DNA of 8,382 bases from contig CASEFF010000136.1 in assembly GCA_949287115.1 (NCBI GenBank), forward strand, positions 1 to 8,382, given 5' to 3'. Numbering within the stretch: position 1 is the stretch's first letter; every line of letters starts with the position of its first letter. The notes beneath the pieces are model-generated. The model had not been told where the DNA came from, did no database searches, and saw only the letters and a program-made list of their open reading frames with translations. Of this stretch, positions 1 through 4,657 are shown piece by piece. This stretch comes from an uncultured Bacillota bacterium. GTDB lineage: Bacteria > Bacillota > Clostridia > Peptostreptococcales > Anaerovoracaceae. A program made the translations under genes and the position numbers.

Positions 1-602
1 AGCTTCGGCTTTGCCTTCAGGAAAACCGCCGGCTTTCCGTCTATGCCAAGAGGTCTGTAATACGGACCGACGGGATCGTCTCCGCGGACTTCGACAGGCG
101 GCGGGAATGAAGCGGCATCCAGGTTTTTCAGTTTATCCGCTATATCGGATGCGAAGGAGGCAAGCTGAGCGTAGTCATCATCGTCCGGCCTTCCTGTGGC
201 CAGTTCTTCGGAGAAAACGTGTTCCGTCACAACGCCGGCGCCTGCTATGGTATGAAATCCGTTGTTTTCCAGTTCGTTGCGCAGCTCGATCAGTCCGTTG
301 TCGAAATTCCTGTTGCCGAAACAGGATACGGCCACGGCTGGAGTGTCGCTGCCTTTGAAAAGCTCCTGTACGAAGGGCAGGAACTTGTTCGGGATCCTTC
401 CGGCGTAGACCGGTGTTCCGAACACAACGAGTTCGTCAGAGTCGAATTCTCTGGTGTAGTTGCGGGCCTCAGGCAGGGTGAAATCATCGTATTCCACAGT
501 GACGCCGAAACATTCCGCGATCTTTTCGGCTATCGCCGAAGTCACGTTCTCGACGTTGCCCGTAGGACTGATGTATACTGCTGTAACTTTTGAGATGTTC
601 AT
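1..602 (-). CDS. EFR1-family flavodoxin/ferredoxin protein (C-terminus beyond window)
   Basis: I read this frame directly on the minus strand. It is open for 200 codons from the ATG at 602-600 to the left edge, so the 3' end is missing. The start is set by AAGGAGG at 618-612, nine bases upstream. The N-terminus has a flavodoxin-type FMN phosphate loop (SPTGNVENV, residues 12-20), then GTPVYAGRIP (62-71), GNRNFDN (96-102) and TEHVFSEELATGRPD (126-140). This motif order is that of EFR1-family proteins, which join a flavodoxin domain to a C-terminal ferredoxin with two [4Fe-4S] clusters. The cysteine clusters would lie beyond the edge and cannot be seen; the family is usually about 260 residues. 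The likely role is cytosolic low-potential electron transfer, with partners unknown. It appears to be transcribed alone from its own promoter. A plain flavodoxin is the alternative, but the segment around GDDPVGPYYRPLG (174-186) is more EFR1-like. Confidence 0.85.
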   Translation of the reverse strand, partial: MNISKVTAVYISPTGNVENVTSAIAEKIAECFGVTVEYDDFTLPEARNYTREFDSDELVVFGTPVYAGRIPNKFLPFVQELFKGSDTPAVAVSCFGNRNFDNGLIELRNELENNGFHTIAGAGVVTEHVFSEELATGRPDDDDYAQLASFASDIADKLKNLDAASFPPPVEVRGDDPVGPYYRPLGIDGKPAVFLKAKPK

Positions 603-633
603 TGACCGCAGCCTCCTTTCAAAGTGCGCGTCC

Positions 634-650
634 GGCCGGCAATGCCGGCC
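634..650 (-). promoter_or_regulatory. GC-rich hairpin in the leader of the EFR1 gene
   Basis: A perfect 7-bp inverted repeat, GGCCGGC-aat-GCCGGCC, lies between the predicted transcription start (about 673) and the ribosome site (618-612). It would form a very stable stem 16 nt upstream of the Shine-Dalgarno sequence. There is no T-run, so it is not an intrinsic terminator. A role in mRNA stability or as a protein-binding site is only a guess. Confidence 0.4.
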
Positions 651-679
651 TGCCGATATGTGGATAAGTCATCAAGCAC

Positions 680-707
680 ATTATAGCATAACGCGGCTTA
701 TTGTTAA
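680..707 (-). promoter_or_regulatory. Promoter of the EFR1 gene
   Basis: On the minus strand TTAACA (707-702), a 16-bp spacer and a perfect TATAAT (685-680) can be read. TGC stands directly before the -10, giving an extended -10. The start would fall near 673, leaving a leader of about 70 nt. Confidence 0.7.
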
Positions 708-744
708 ATAAGTTGCGGGACGGTAATGCGCCGCGTGCATGGAT

Positions 745-790
745 GATTTTGCCCGGGCAGTTTGCTTGGGCGATTTTACCCGGGCTGTTT
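745..790. repeat. Two tandem 19-bp direct repeats centred on CCCGGG
   Basis: The units at 745-763 (GATTTTGCCCGGGCAGTTT) and 772-790 (GATTTTACCCGGGCTGTTT) differ at two positions and have a 27-bp period. Each core is palindromic (GCCCGGGC in the first). They lie 38-83 bp upstream of the -35 box of the EFR1 promoter, so they could be regulator sites. The sequence GCTTGGG...CCCGGGC followed by TGTTTT (764-790) could also fold into a weak terminator-like hairpin on the plus strand. Confidence 0.5.
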
Positions 791-796
791 TATATA

Positions 797-899
797 CGCG
801 GTTTTGCAGTTGAAGCGCGCCTTTTGTGTAAACGACTGCAAAATCCAATGGACTTGAAGATACTATACCTTTTTAGTAAAGGGTGCGAGGCGTTTTTTT
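797..899. repeat. Dispersed structured repeat, copy A (two hairpins)
   Basis: This intergenic element is homologous along its whole length to 3723-3824. Stem 1 is TTTTGCAGT (802-810) with ACTGCAAAA (835-843), extended to 11 bp by a G-T and a G-C pair. Stem 2 is ACCTTTT (867-873) with TAAAGGGT (877-884), closing a 4-nt loop. It ends in GCGAGGCG and a run of seven T. The left boundary CGCGG (797-801) is also shared. It lies between the EFR1 and Fic genes, with no convincing reading frame. Confidence 0.7.
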
Positions 900-949
900 G
901 AGCTGTTTGCTGCCGGATTTCAGAGGCGTGCAGCGTGAACACTTGAAAA

Positions 950-989
950 TTTTGCAGTCGAACAGGCGATATCATGGAAACAACTGCAA
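950..989. repeat. Degenerate copy (C) of the stem-1 half of the dispersed repeat
   Basis: TTTTGCAGTCGA (950-961) matches the left arm of copies A and B, and ACTGCAA (983-989) supplies a 7-bp right arm at similar spacing. The interior is diverged, and no second hairpin follows. It begins 50 bp after copy A ends, as though a partial or older insertion sits next to a complete one. Confidence 0.45.
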
Positions 990-1007
990 GAAAGGAGCAG
1001 AGAAAGG

Positions 1008-1106
1008 ATGTTGGCGGGAGCGATGGCAAACCATGAGCAGATTCGAGCTTTCAGAGCGGAAGAAAAATTGAAATTATTCTCGAAAAATATGATAAAATTA
1101 AGATAG
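1008..1106 (+). CDS. Doubtful 32-residue small ORF upstream of the Fic gene
   Basis: An ATG at 1008 follows AAAGGAG (991-997) by ten bases and opens 32 codons ending in TAG at 1104-1106. The peptide starts MLAGAMANHEQIRAFRAEEK and finishes KNMIKLR; it is basic and probably helical. I recognise no family. It overlaps the candidate Fic promoter and ends 43 bp before the Fic start. It could be a small partner peptide, a decayed gene end or chance. The well-placed ribosome site is the only positive evidence. Confidence 0.2.
   Translation: MLAGAMANHEQIRAFRAEEKLKLFSKNMIKLR
1068..1098 (+). promoter_or_regulatory. Candidate promoter of the Fic gene
   Basis: TTGAAA (1068-1073) and TAAAAT (1093-1098) are separated by 19 bp in an AT-rich stretch. 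The spacer is longer than ideal. An alternative -10, TATGAT at 1088-1093, would give only 14 bp. It lies about 50 bp upstream of the start codon. Confidence 0.4.
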
Positions 1107-1149
1107 TCGGAGAATATACGTCGTAACAAGGTGAAGGAGCACAGCCGAA

Positions 1150-1842
1150 ATGGGTACGATATTTGAGAGAAAATTTAAAATGACGCGGGAGGAAAATATA
1201 TTTCTTGCCAAGAGGAATATCGTTGATTATATCTGGAAATCCGTGAATCTTGAAGGCATAGGCATGACATATCCGGATACTCAGGCTGTATATAACGGTA
1301 TGTCCGTTGCCGGATTCACCATAGATGAGATCAATACCGTAAATGATCTTAAAAATGCATGGAAGCAGGTTCTTGATACACTGGATGATCCGCTGGATCT
1401 TGAATATATAAAGAGGATACACAGCACATTGGGAAAATTTACGATCCTCAACAGAGGCAGCCTGCGGCTGGATGATGTCTGGATCGGGGGTACTGATTGG
1501 CAGCCGGAAAAACCAAACAGAGAAAAAGTAGAGAGTGAAATCAGGGATATAAATTCGATAGGCGATCCGATAGGGCGTGCATTGCATATAACTGCCTATC
1601 TGATGAGAAGGCAGCTTTTCTATGACGGCAATAAAAGGATAGCGATGCTGATCGGTAATAAGGTGATGATAGATAACGGCTGCGGAATAATATCCGTAAG
1701 ACAAAAGGACATAGATGCGTTCTATAGTATTCTCGTTCCGTTTTATGAAACAGGTGACTATACGCAGATCGAGAAATTTCTGTATGAAAACTGTATAGAC
1801 GGAATGAATTTTACCCGGCAGAAAGAGCCTGAAGAAAAATAA
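1150..1842 (+). CDS. Fic-domain protein, class II inhibitory motif, catalytic His replaced by Gln
   Basis: Fic enzymes usually transfer AMP or another phosphate-containing group to target proteins. The 230-residue product has SVNLEG (31-36), which fits the class II inhibitory helix motif (S/T)xxxE(G/N). It also has a flap-like GSLRLDDVWIGG (103-114) and a Fic core QLFYDGNKR (155-163). The canonical core is HxFx(D/E)GNxxR; F157, D159, G160, N161 and R163 are present, but the catalytic His position is Gln155. Activity is therefore doubtful or altered. From memory, related clostridial proteins may share this change, so it may be a subfamily trait. The start at 1150 follows AAGGAG (1134-1139) by ten bases; the ATG at 1180 (MTREEN) is an alternative with a poor ribosome site. 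The gene stands alone and looks more AT-rich than the operons to its right. No antitoxin gene is recognisable nearby. Confidence 0.85.
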   Translation: MGTIFERKFKMTREENIFLAKRNIVDYIWKSVNLEGIGMTYPDTQAVYNGMSVAGFTIDEINTVNDLKNAWKQVLDTLDDPLDLEYIKRIHSTLGKFTILNRGSLRLDDVWIGGTDWQPEKPNREKVESEIRDINSIGDPIGRALHITAYLMRRQLFYDGNKRIAMLIGNKVMIDNGCGIISVRQKDIDAFYSILVPFYETGDYTQIEKFLYENCIDGMNFTRQKEPEEK

Positions 1843-1851
1843 ATCGGCAAT

Positions 1852-1886
1852 AAAAACCCCCGGAATGTTGAAATTCCGGGGTTTTA
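1852..1886. terminator. Bidirectional terminator between the Fic gene and tRNA-Glu
   Basis: AAAACCCC, one unpaired C and GGAAT (1853-1866) pair with ATTCCGGGGTTTT (1873-1885), giving a 13-bp stem. Plus-strand transcripts end in TTTTA, and minus-strand transcripts end in TTTTTA. It begins 10 bp after the Fic stop and lies 6 bp beyond the tRNA 3' end, so it serves both genes. Confidence 0.85.
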
Positions 1887-1891
1887 TAAAT

Positions 1892-1966
1892 TGGTACTCC
1901 CTAGGGGAGTCGAACCCCTGATTCCGCCGTGAGAGGGCGACGTCTTAACCACTTGACCAAGAGAGC
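1892..1966 (-). tRNA. tRNA-Glu (anticodon CTC)
   Basis: The minus strand folds as a 75-nt tRNA with encoded CCA. The acceptor arm is GCTCTCT with AGGGAGT (two G-U pairs), discriminator A, then CCA. The D-arm region GTCAAGTGGTTAAGAC is typical of bacterial tRNA-Glu. The anticodon stem is TCGCC/GGCGG with loop CTCTCAC, so the anticodon is CTC (plus-strand 1931-1933 read in reverse), decoding GAG. The T arm is AGGGG-TTCGACT-CCCCT. It has its own promoter and terminator and appears to be a single-gene transcript. Confidence 0.96.
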
Positions 1967-1981
1967 TTGCCTACGAATGAC

Positions 1982-2010
1982 AGTATAGCATATTTGAAAA
2001 GGCTGTTCAA
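1982..2010 (-). promoter_or_regulatory. Promoter of tRNA-Glu
   Basis: On the minus strand TTGAAC (2010-2005), a 17-bp spacer and TATACT (1987-1982) preceded by TGC can be read. The start would lie about 10 nt before the mature tRNA 5' end at 1966, as expected for a tRNA gene. Confidence 0.75.
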
Positions 2011-2058
2011 GCAAAAAAATATTACAAATTTGGAGCTGCTGAATTTGAGACTCGTCTT

Positions 2059-2108
2059 AAAAAATGAAGACCCTCAAATGCCGACTTTAAAATGCATTTG
2101 GGGGTCTT
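2059..2108 (-). terminator. Intrinsic terminator of the lipoprotein-flavin reductase operon
   Basis: The 15-nt arms at 2067-2081 and 2094-2108 pair with a single G-T wobble around a 12-nt loop. On the minus strand the stem is followed by CA and six T (2064-2059). It lies 13 bp beyond the stop codon at 2122. It has no T-run on the plus strand, so it is directional. Confidence 0.8.
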
Positions 2109-2121
2109 GCGATTATGTGTA

Positions 2122-2718
2122 TCAAAGTCTTTCAAAATCAGCAGCTCCGTGTTTGCACAGCGGGCAGACGAAGTCGGGCGGCAGCTCGTCGCCTTCGTAA
2201 ACGTAGCCGCATATCTTACACACCCAGCCCTTTTTGTTCTGCTGAGGTGTTTCCTTTATGTGCTTGTGGTAATAGTCGTACGTAAGCGAATTATCGTCGG
2301 AGAGGATTTCTCCGTCGGTAACATCAGCGATGAACATGGTGTGGGTGCCCAGGTCGGTCAAAGAGATCACTTCGCCGGAAAGAAAGCTGTTGGCACCGTC
2401 CATTATGTATGGTATGCCGTTTGTCGCCGTCTCGTGCGGATATCCGTCGAACTTGTCAATATCGCGCCCGCTCTGAAAACCGAAGTGTTTGAACGTATCG
2501 AAGCAGGCTCTTTCGCTGAGTATGGAGATGTTGAACTTGCCTGTAGCCGCGATCATATCGTGTGTGAAGTTCTCCTTGTTGACGGTTATTGATATCCTGT
2601 TGGGAACCGTCGTCACCTGCTGCAGCGTGTTTATCACGCATCCGTTGGCCTTGTCGCCGTCTTCGGCAGTGAGGATGTAGAGACCGTAGCTGATTTTGAA
2701 CATCACGTTATTATTCAT
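2122..2718 (-). CDS. hrb: Flavin reductase-rubredoxin fusion (high-molecular-weight rubredoxin type)
   Basis: The 198-residue protein has an N-terminal FMN-binding flavin-reductase-like domain (about 5-155), with NGCVINTLQQVTTVPNRISI (25-44), FNISILSE (62-69) and FGFQSGRDIDKF (79-90). A C-terminal rubredoxin domain (165-198) has iron ligands Cys167, Cys170, Cys185 and Cys188 in CKICGY and CPLC. In acetogens such as Moorella this architecture is Hrb, which passes electrons from NAD(P)H to a flavodiiron protein or rubrerythrin for NO or O2 reduction. That role is inferred here, and no flavodiiron gene is in the window. The rubredoxin part is the short rubrerythrin type: 14 residues separate the cysteine pairs, against 29 in the free rubredoxin at 3494. 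The start follows AAAGGA by about nine bases. It lies 48 bp downstream of the lipoprotein gene with no clear promoter between, so the two are probably cotranscribed. Confidence 0.9.
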   Translation of the reverse strand: MNNNVMFKISYGLYILTAEDGDKANGCVINTLQQVTTVPNRISITVNKENFTHDMIAATGKFNISILSERACFDTFKHFGFQSGRDIDKFDGYPHETATNGIPYIMDGANSFLSGEVISLTDLGTHTMFIADVTDGEILSDDNSLTYDYYHKHIKETPQQNKKGWVCKICGYVYEGDELPPDFVCPLCKHGAADFERL

Positions 2719-2766
2719 ACCATTCGTTCCTTTCCCGCCCCATGTCGGCAGGGACGCGAGTCTGAG

Positions 2767-3342
2767 TTACTGTTTGCCGTCGTTTTTTTCGCCGGCCGGT
2801 ACTTCCGTTATTTCCCTGAGCGTCAGCACGCTGTCGAGGAGAGCGCTTTCGTTGCTGCTGTAGGCTTTGTCCACAGCCATTATGAAGTAAGTGTAGTAGC
2901 AGCTGTCGCTTTCCATGTAGAGCACCGTACCGGTCACATCGCCGGACATGCTGAAACTGTTTATGATGCTCTTGTTTATGAATTCGGGAACATCCGCTTT
3001 GGCATCGCTGATGTCCGCATCGGCGAGTATATCGCCGAGAGTGTTTATCATCGAGTAGTCCCTGTATGATTCGAGGTCGGTGGCAACGGGCTTCACCTGA
3101 TCCTTTGATACGCACTGCACCCTGATGTTGATCGTGTCGCCTTTATCGGAGATGTCGAGGATGCTTGAAGGTGTGTCCTCCTTTATCACCCAGGAATTCT
3201 CATCTTCTGTGGGCAGCTCTATGGAAAGGGAACCGTCGGCATTGGAATAGCTCTGCGGATCGCCCGTTATCGTCGTGCCGCCGCACGAAGCGATGATGAA
3301 ACACGTTGCGATGGCCAATATTAAAACAGATAATTTTTTCAT
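2767..3342 (-). CDS. Putative lipoprotein of unknown function
   Basis: The 191-residue product starts with a lipoprotein signal peptide: MKK, a hydrophobic stretch and the lipobox IASC with Cys20 as the lipidated residue, then GGTTITGDPQ. The mature part would be anchored outside the membrane. It contains YSNADGSLSIELP (32-44) and alternating beta-type segments ending in a helix-like SNESALLDSVLTLRE, loosely reminiscent of small PsbP/Mog1-like extracytoplasmic domains. This resemblance is weak, and I assign no function. The start is supported by AGGAG six bases upstream. It is the first gene of a probable two-gene unit with the flavin reductase-rubredoxin gene and is divergent from rubredoxin. 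A redox-related role is only suggested by these neighbours. The two cysteines in DSCYYTY and RVQCVS of the mature part could form a disulphide outside the cell. Confidence 0.8.
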   Translation of the reverse strand: MKKLSVLILAIATCFIIASCGGTTITGDPQSYSNADGSLSIELPTEDENSWVIKEDTPSSILDISDKGDTINIRVQCVSKDQVKPVATDLESYRDYSMINTLGDILADADISDAKADVPEFINKSIINSFSMSGDVTGTVLYMESDSCYYTYFIMAVDKAYSSNESALLDSVLTLREITEVPAGEKNDGKQ

Positions 3343-3376
3343 GTTCGTCTCCTAATATCCTGTATAAGATAAATCA

Positions 3377-3382
3377 AGTATA
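3377..3382 (-). promoter_or_regulatory. Extended -10 promoter of the lipoprotein-hrb unit
   Basis: On the minus strand TGC-TATACT ends at 3377. The -35 region at the proper distance is poor (CTGTAC or TGTACT), so the extended -10 probably carries recognition. The start near 3370 leaves a leader of about 28 nt that includes the AGGAG site. Confidence 0.55.
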
Positions 3383-3422
3383 GCATAAAAGCAAACAAAG
3401 TACAGCGGAATTTGGAAAATGC

Positions 3423-3451
3423 TTGTAATATCCGGCGCCGGCGATTATAGT
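3423..3451 (+). promoter_or_regulatory. Rubredoxin promoter with a palindrome in the spacer
   Basis: TTGTAA (3423-3428) and TATAGT (3446-3451) are separated by 17 bp. Within the spacer, CCGGCGCCGG (3432-3441) is a perfect 10-bp palindrome, a position from which a bound repressor would block RNA polymerase. Start near 3458, 36 nt before the rubredoxin ATG. Confidence 0.6.
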
Positions 3452-3493
3452 ATAGGCATAGGGGGAATGGTTTCCGAAAAGGAGGTAACGGCA

Positions 3494-3649
3494 ATGAAGT
3501 ACAAGTGCAGCGTATGTGGCTGGGAATACGATGAAAAGAAAGGCTATCCGGAAGGCGGAATAGCGCCGGGAACGCCGTGGGAACAGGTGCCTGATGACTT
3601 TGAGTGCCCTGTTTGCAGCGTGGGAAAGGACGAGTTCGAAACGGAATAG
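3494..3649 (+). CDS. Rubredoxin
   Basis: This 51-residue cytosolic electron carrier holds one iron atom on four cysteines: Cys5 and Cys8 in CSVCGW, Cys38 and Cys41 in CPVC. Tyr3, Trp9, Tyr12, [17 protein letters not shown] (25-41) and the acidic C-terminus match classical clostridial rubredoxins in sequence and length (about 52-54). The frame stays open upstream to 3419, but the ATG at 3494 is chosen because AAAAGGAGG (3477-3485) lies eight bases before it and the longer version would run through the promoter. It is monocistronic, flanked by its own promoter and terminator, and divergent from the lipoprotein-hrb unit. Likely partners are NAD(P)H:rubredoxin oxidoreductases, rubrerythrin, superoxide reductase or flavodiiron proteins, none of which is in the window. 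Confidence 0.96.
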   Translation: MKYKCSVCGWEYDEKKGYPEGGIAPGTPWEQVPDDFECPVCSVGKDEFETE

Positions 3650-3675
3650 TACATAAGGTATACGCCGCAGCACAT

Positions 3676-3703
3676 GGCCGCCCGTCAGGGCGGTCTTTAT
3701 TTT
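3676..3703 (+). terminator. Terminator after rubredoxin
   Basis: GGCCGCCC (3676-3683) pairs with GGGCGGTC (3688-3695), 8 bp with one G-T pair, around a GTCA tetraloop. TTTATTTT follows at 3696-3703. It begins 26 bp after the rubredoxin stop. Confidence 0.85.
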
Positions 3704-3722
3704 GCTGCAGATGCAGGAATTT

Positions 3723-3824
3723 CGCGGTCTTGCAGTCGAGTCGCGTGTTTTTGCGTAACGACTGCAAAAAGCAATGGGTTTGCAAATCGTCCCCTTTTTT
3801 GTAAAGGGCCCGGAGCGGCATTTT
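3723..3824. repeat. Dispersed structured repeat, copy B (two hairpins)
   Basis: This is the partner of copy A (797-899), at a nearly constant offset of 2925-2928. Stem 1 is TTGCAGTCG (3730-3738) with CGACTGCAA (3759-3767), 9 bp perfect. Stem 2 is CCCTTT (3792-3797) with AAAGGG (3803-3808). The pairing is kept although bases differ between copies: the second-last stem-1 pair is C-G here and T-G in copy A, and stem 2 starts CCC here and ACC in A. It lies between the rubredoxin terminator and the coaB promoter. Confidence 0.7.
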
Positions 3825-3873
3825 AAGGGCTTTAATGGGCACGTCAGGGGACGGCGATGCCGGCTCTCCAACC

Positions 3874-3902
3874 TTGACACGGATACCGCGAAAGGCTATA
3901 AT
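3874..3902 (+). promoter_or_regulatory. Consensus promoter of the coaB-coaC-thrC operon
   Basis: TTGACA (3874-3879), a 17-bp spacer and TATAAT (3897-3902) match the vegetative sigma consensus exactly. The start near 3909 leaves a leader of about 38 nt. No operator or riboswitch is evident, which suggests strong constitutive expression. Confidence 0.92.
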
Positions 3903-3946
3903 TCAACCTGTGAAGCTACAGGCAATGCACGTGAAAAGGAACTGAT

Positions 3947-4657
3947 ATGAAGATCATAATAACGGCAGGCGGGACCAGTGAAAAGATAGATGATGTGAGG
4001 ACCATAACCAACACATCTACAGGAAGGCTGGGATACGCCATAGGCCGGGCGTTCGTTGAAAAATACGGCGACAGCATAGAAAAGATATATTATCTGCACG
4101 GGACGAGAGCCGCATATGTCGAAGACGACATCGTGGAGCCGATAATGATAGGCGGAGTCGCGGATCTGCAGGAAAAGCTGACTGAGCTGCTGACGGGTGA
4201 AAAGATAGACGCCGTCATCCATGCTATGGCCGTCAGCGATTACGTGGTGAAGGAAGTGACGACCCTTGACAGGATAAGGGGGACGGAAGATCCCGCAGAC
4301 AAGGCAGATCTTTCCGGCAACAAGATCAGTTCGGACATAGACGATCTCGTCATACATATGAAGCGTTCGCCTAAAGTCATAAGCATCATAAAGAAGCTGA
4401 GCCCGGCAACGACGCTGGTGGGATTCAAGCTGCTGAGCGGAGTTCCTCACGAAGAGCTCATAGAGGTGGGAAGCGGACTGATGGCGAAGAACGACTGTGA
4501 CTTCGTGCTGGCGAACGACCTCAGGGAGATAGGAAAGGATCGCCACAGAGGATATCTCATAAACAGGAGCGGCGGATACGATACGATGGAGACCAGGGAG
4601 GAGATCGCGGACATGATCGCATTGCGCGTCATGGAGAAGGGAAGGAGTTTCGGATGA
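3947..4657 (+). CDS. coaB: Phosphopantothenate-cysteine ligase, stand-alone CoaB
   Basis: CoaB joins 4'-phosphopantothenate to cysteine, using a nucleotide triphosphate, in the cytosolic coenzyme A pathway. The 236-residue protein has the family N-terminus TAGGTSEKIDDVRTITNTST (6-25), HAMAVSDY (92-99), LVGFKLLSG (157-165) and VLANDL (187-192). It is a single-domain enzyme rather than the C-terminal half of the common fused CoaBC, and it resembles the monofunctional type known from streptococci and enterococci. The start follows AAGGA by six bases and is the first gene after a consensus promoter. Its stop overlaps the start of coaC by four bases (ATGA), so translation is coupled and the partner reaction is encoded next. 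The gene order B then C is reversed relative to the domain order of the fusion. Confidence 0.93.
   Translation: MKIIITAGGTSEKIDDVRTITNTSTGRLGYAIGRAFVEKYGDSIEKIYYLHGTRAAYVEDDIVEPIMIGGVADLQEKLTELLTGEKIDAVIHAMAVSDYVVKEVTTLDRIRGTEDPADKADLSGNKISSDIDDLVIHMKRSPKVISIIKKLSPATTLVGFKLLSGVPHEELIEVGSGLMAKNDCDFVLANDLREIGKDRHRGYLINRSGGYDTMETREEIADMIALRVMEKGRSFG

Larger units (their letters stand above)
603..1149. other. 547-bp intergenic region between the EFR1 and Fic genes
   Basis: This divergent region holds the EFR1 promoter and leader, the CCCGGG tandem repeats, dispersed repeat copies A and C, a doubtful small ORF and a candidate Fic promoter. I find no gene of normal length. Reading frames on either strand across 700-1130 run through the hairpin repeats and lack a coherent ribosome site plus recognisable protein. 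Confidence 0.6.

Noticed and set aside
1051..1704. Open frame of 217 codons on the minus strand opposite the Fic gene
   Set aside because: Antisense to a recognisable Fic domain; the translation is low-complexity Ile/Tyr-rich noise.
1892..1966. tRNA-Glu as an integration site for a mobile island carrying the Fic gene
   Set aside because: No duplicated tRNA 3' end, integrase or phage gene is found in the window, so there is no evidence of an attachment site.
1967..2200. Plus-strand 77-codon frame between the tRNA and the flavin reductase gene
   Set aside because: It covers the tRNA promoter and a terminator hairpin and then runs antisense into a real gene.
3419..3493. N-terminal extension of rubredoxin from an upstream in-frame ATG
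   Set aside because: It would include the promoter and ribosome site; the 51-residue form from 3494 matches the family exactly.
3339..3880. Minus-strand open frames of about 167 codons across the rubredoxin gene and repeat copy B
   Set aside because: They run antisense through rubredoxin and its terminator and through the hairpin repeat. Similar short peptides from copies A and B reflect the shared DNA repeat, not a protein.
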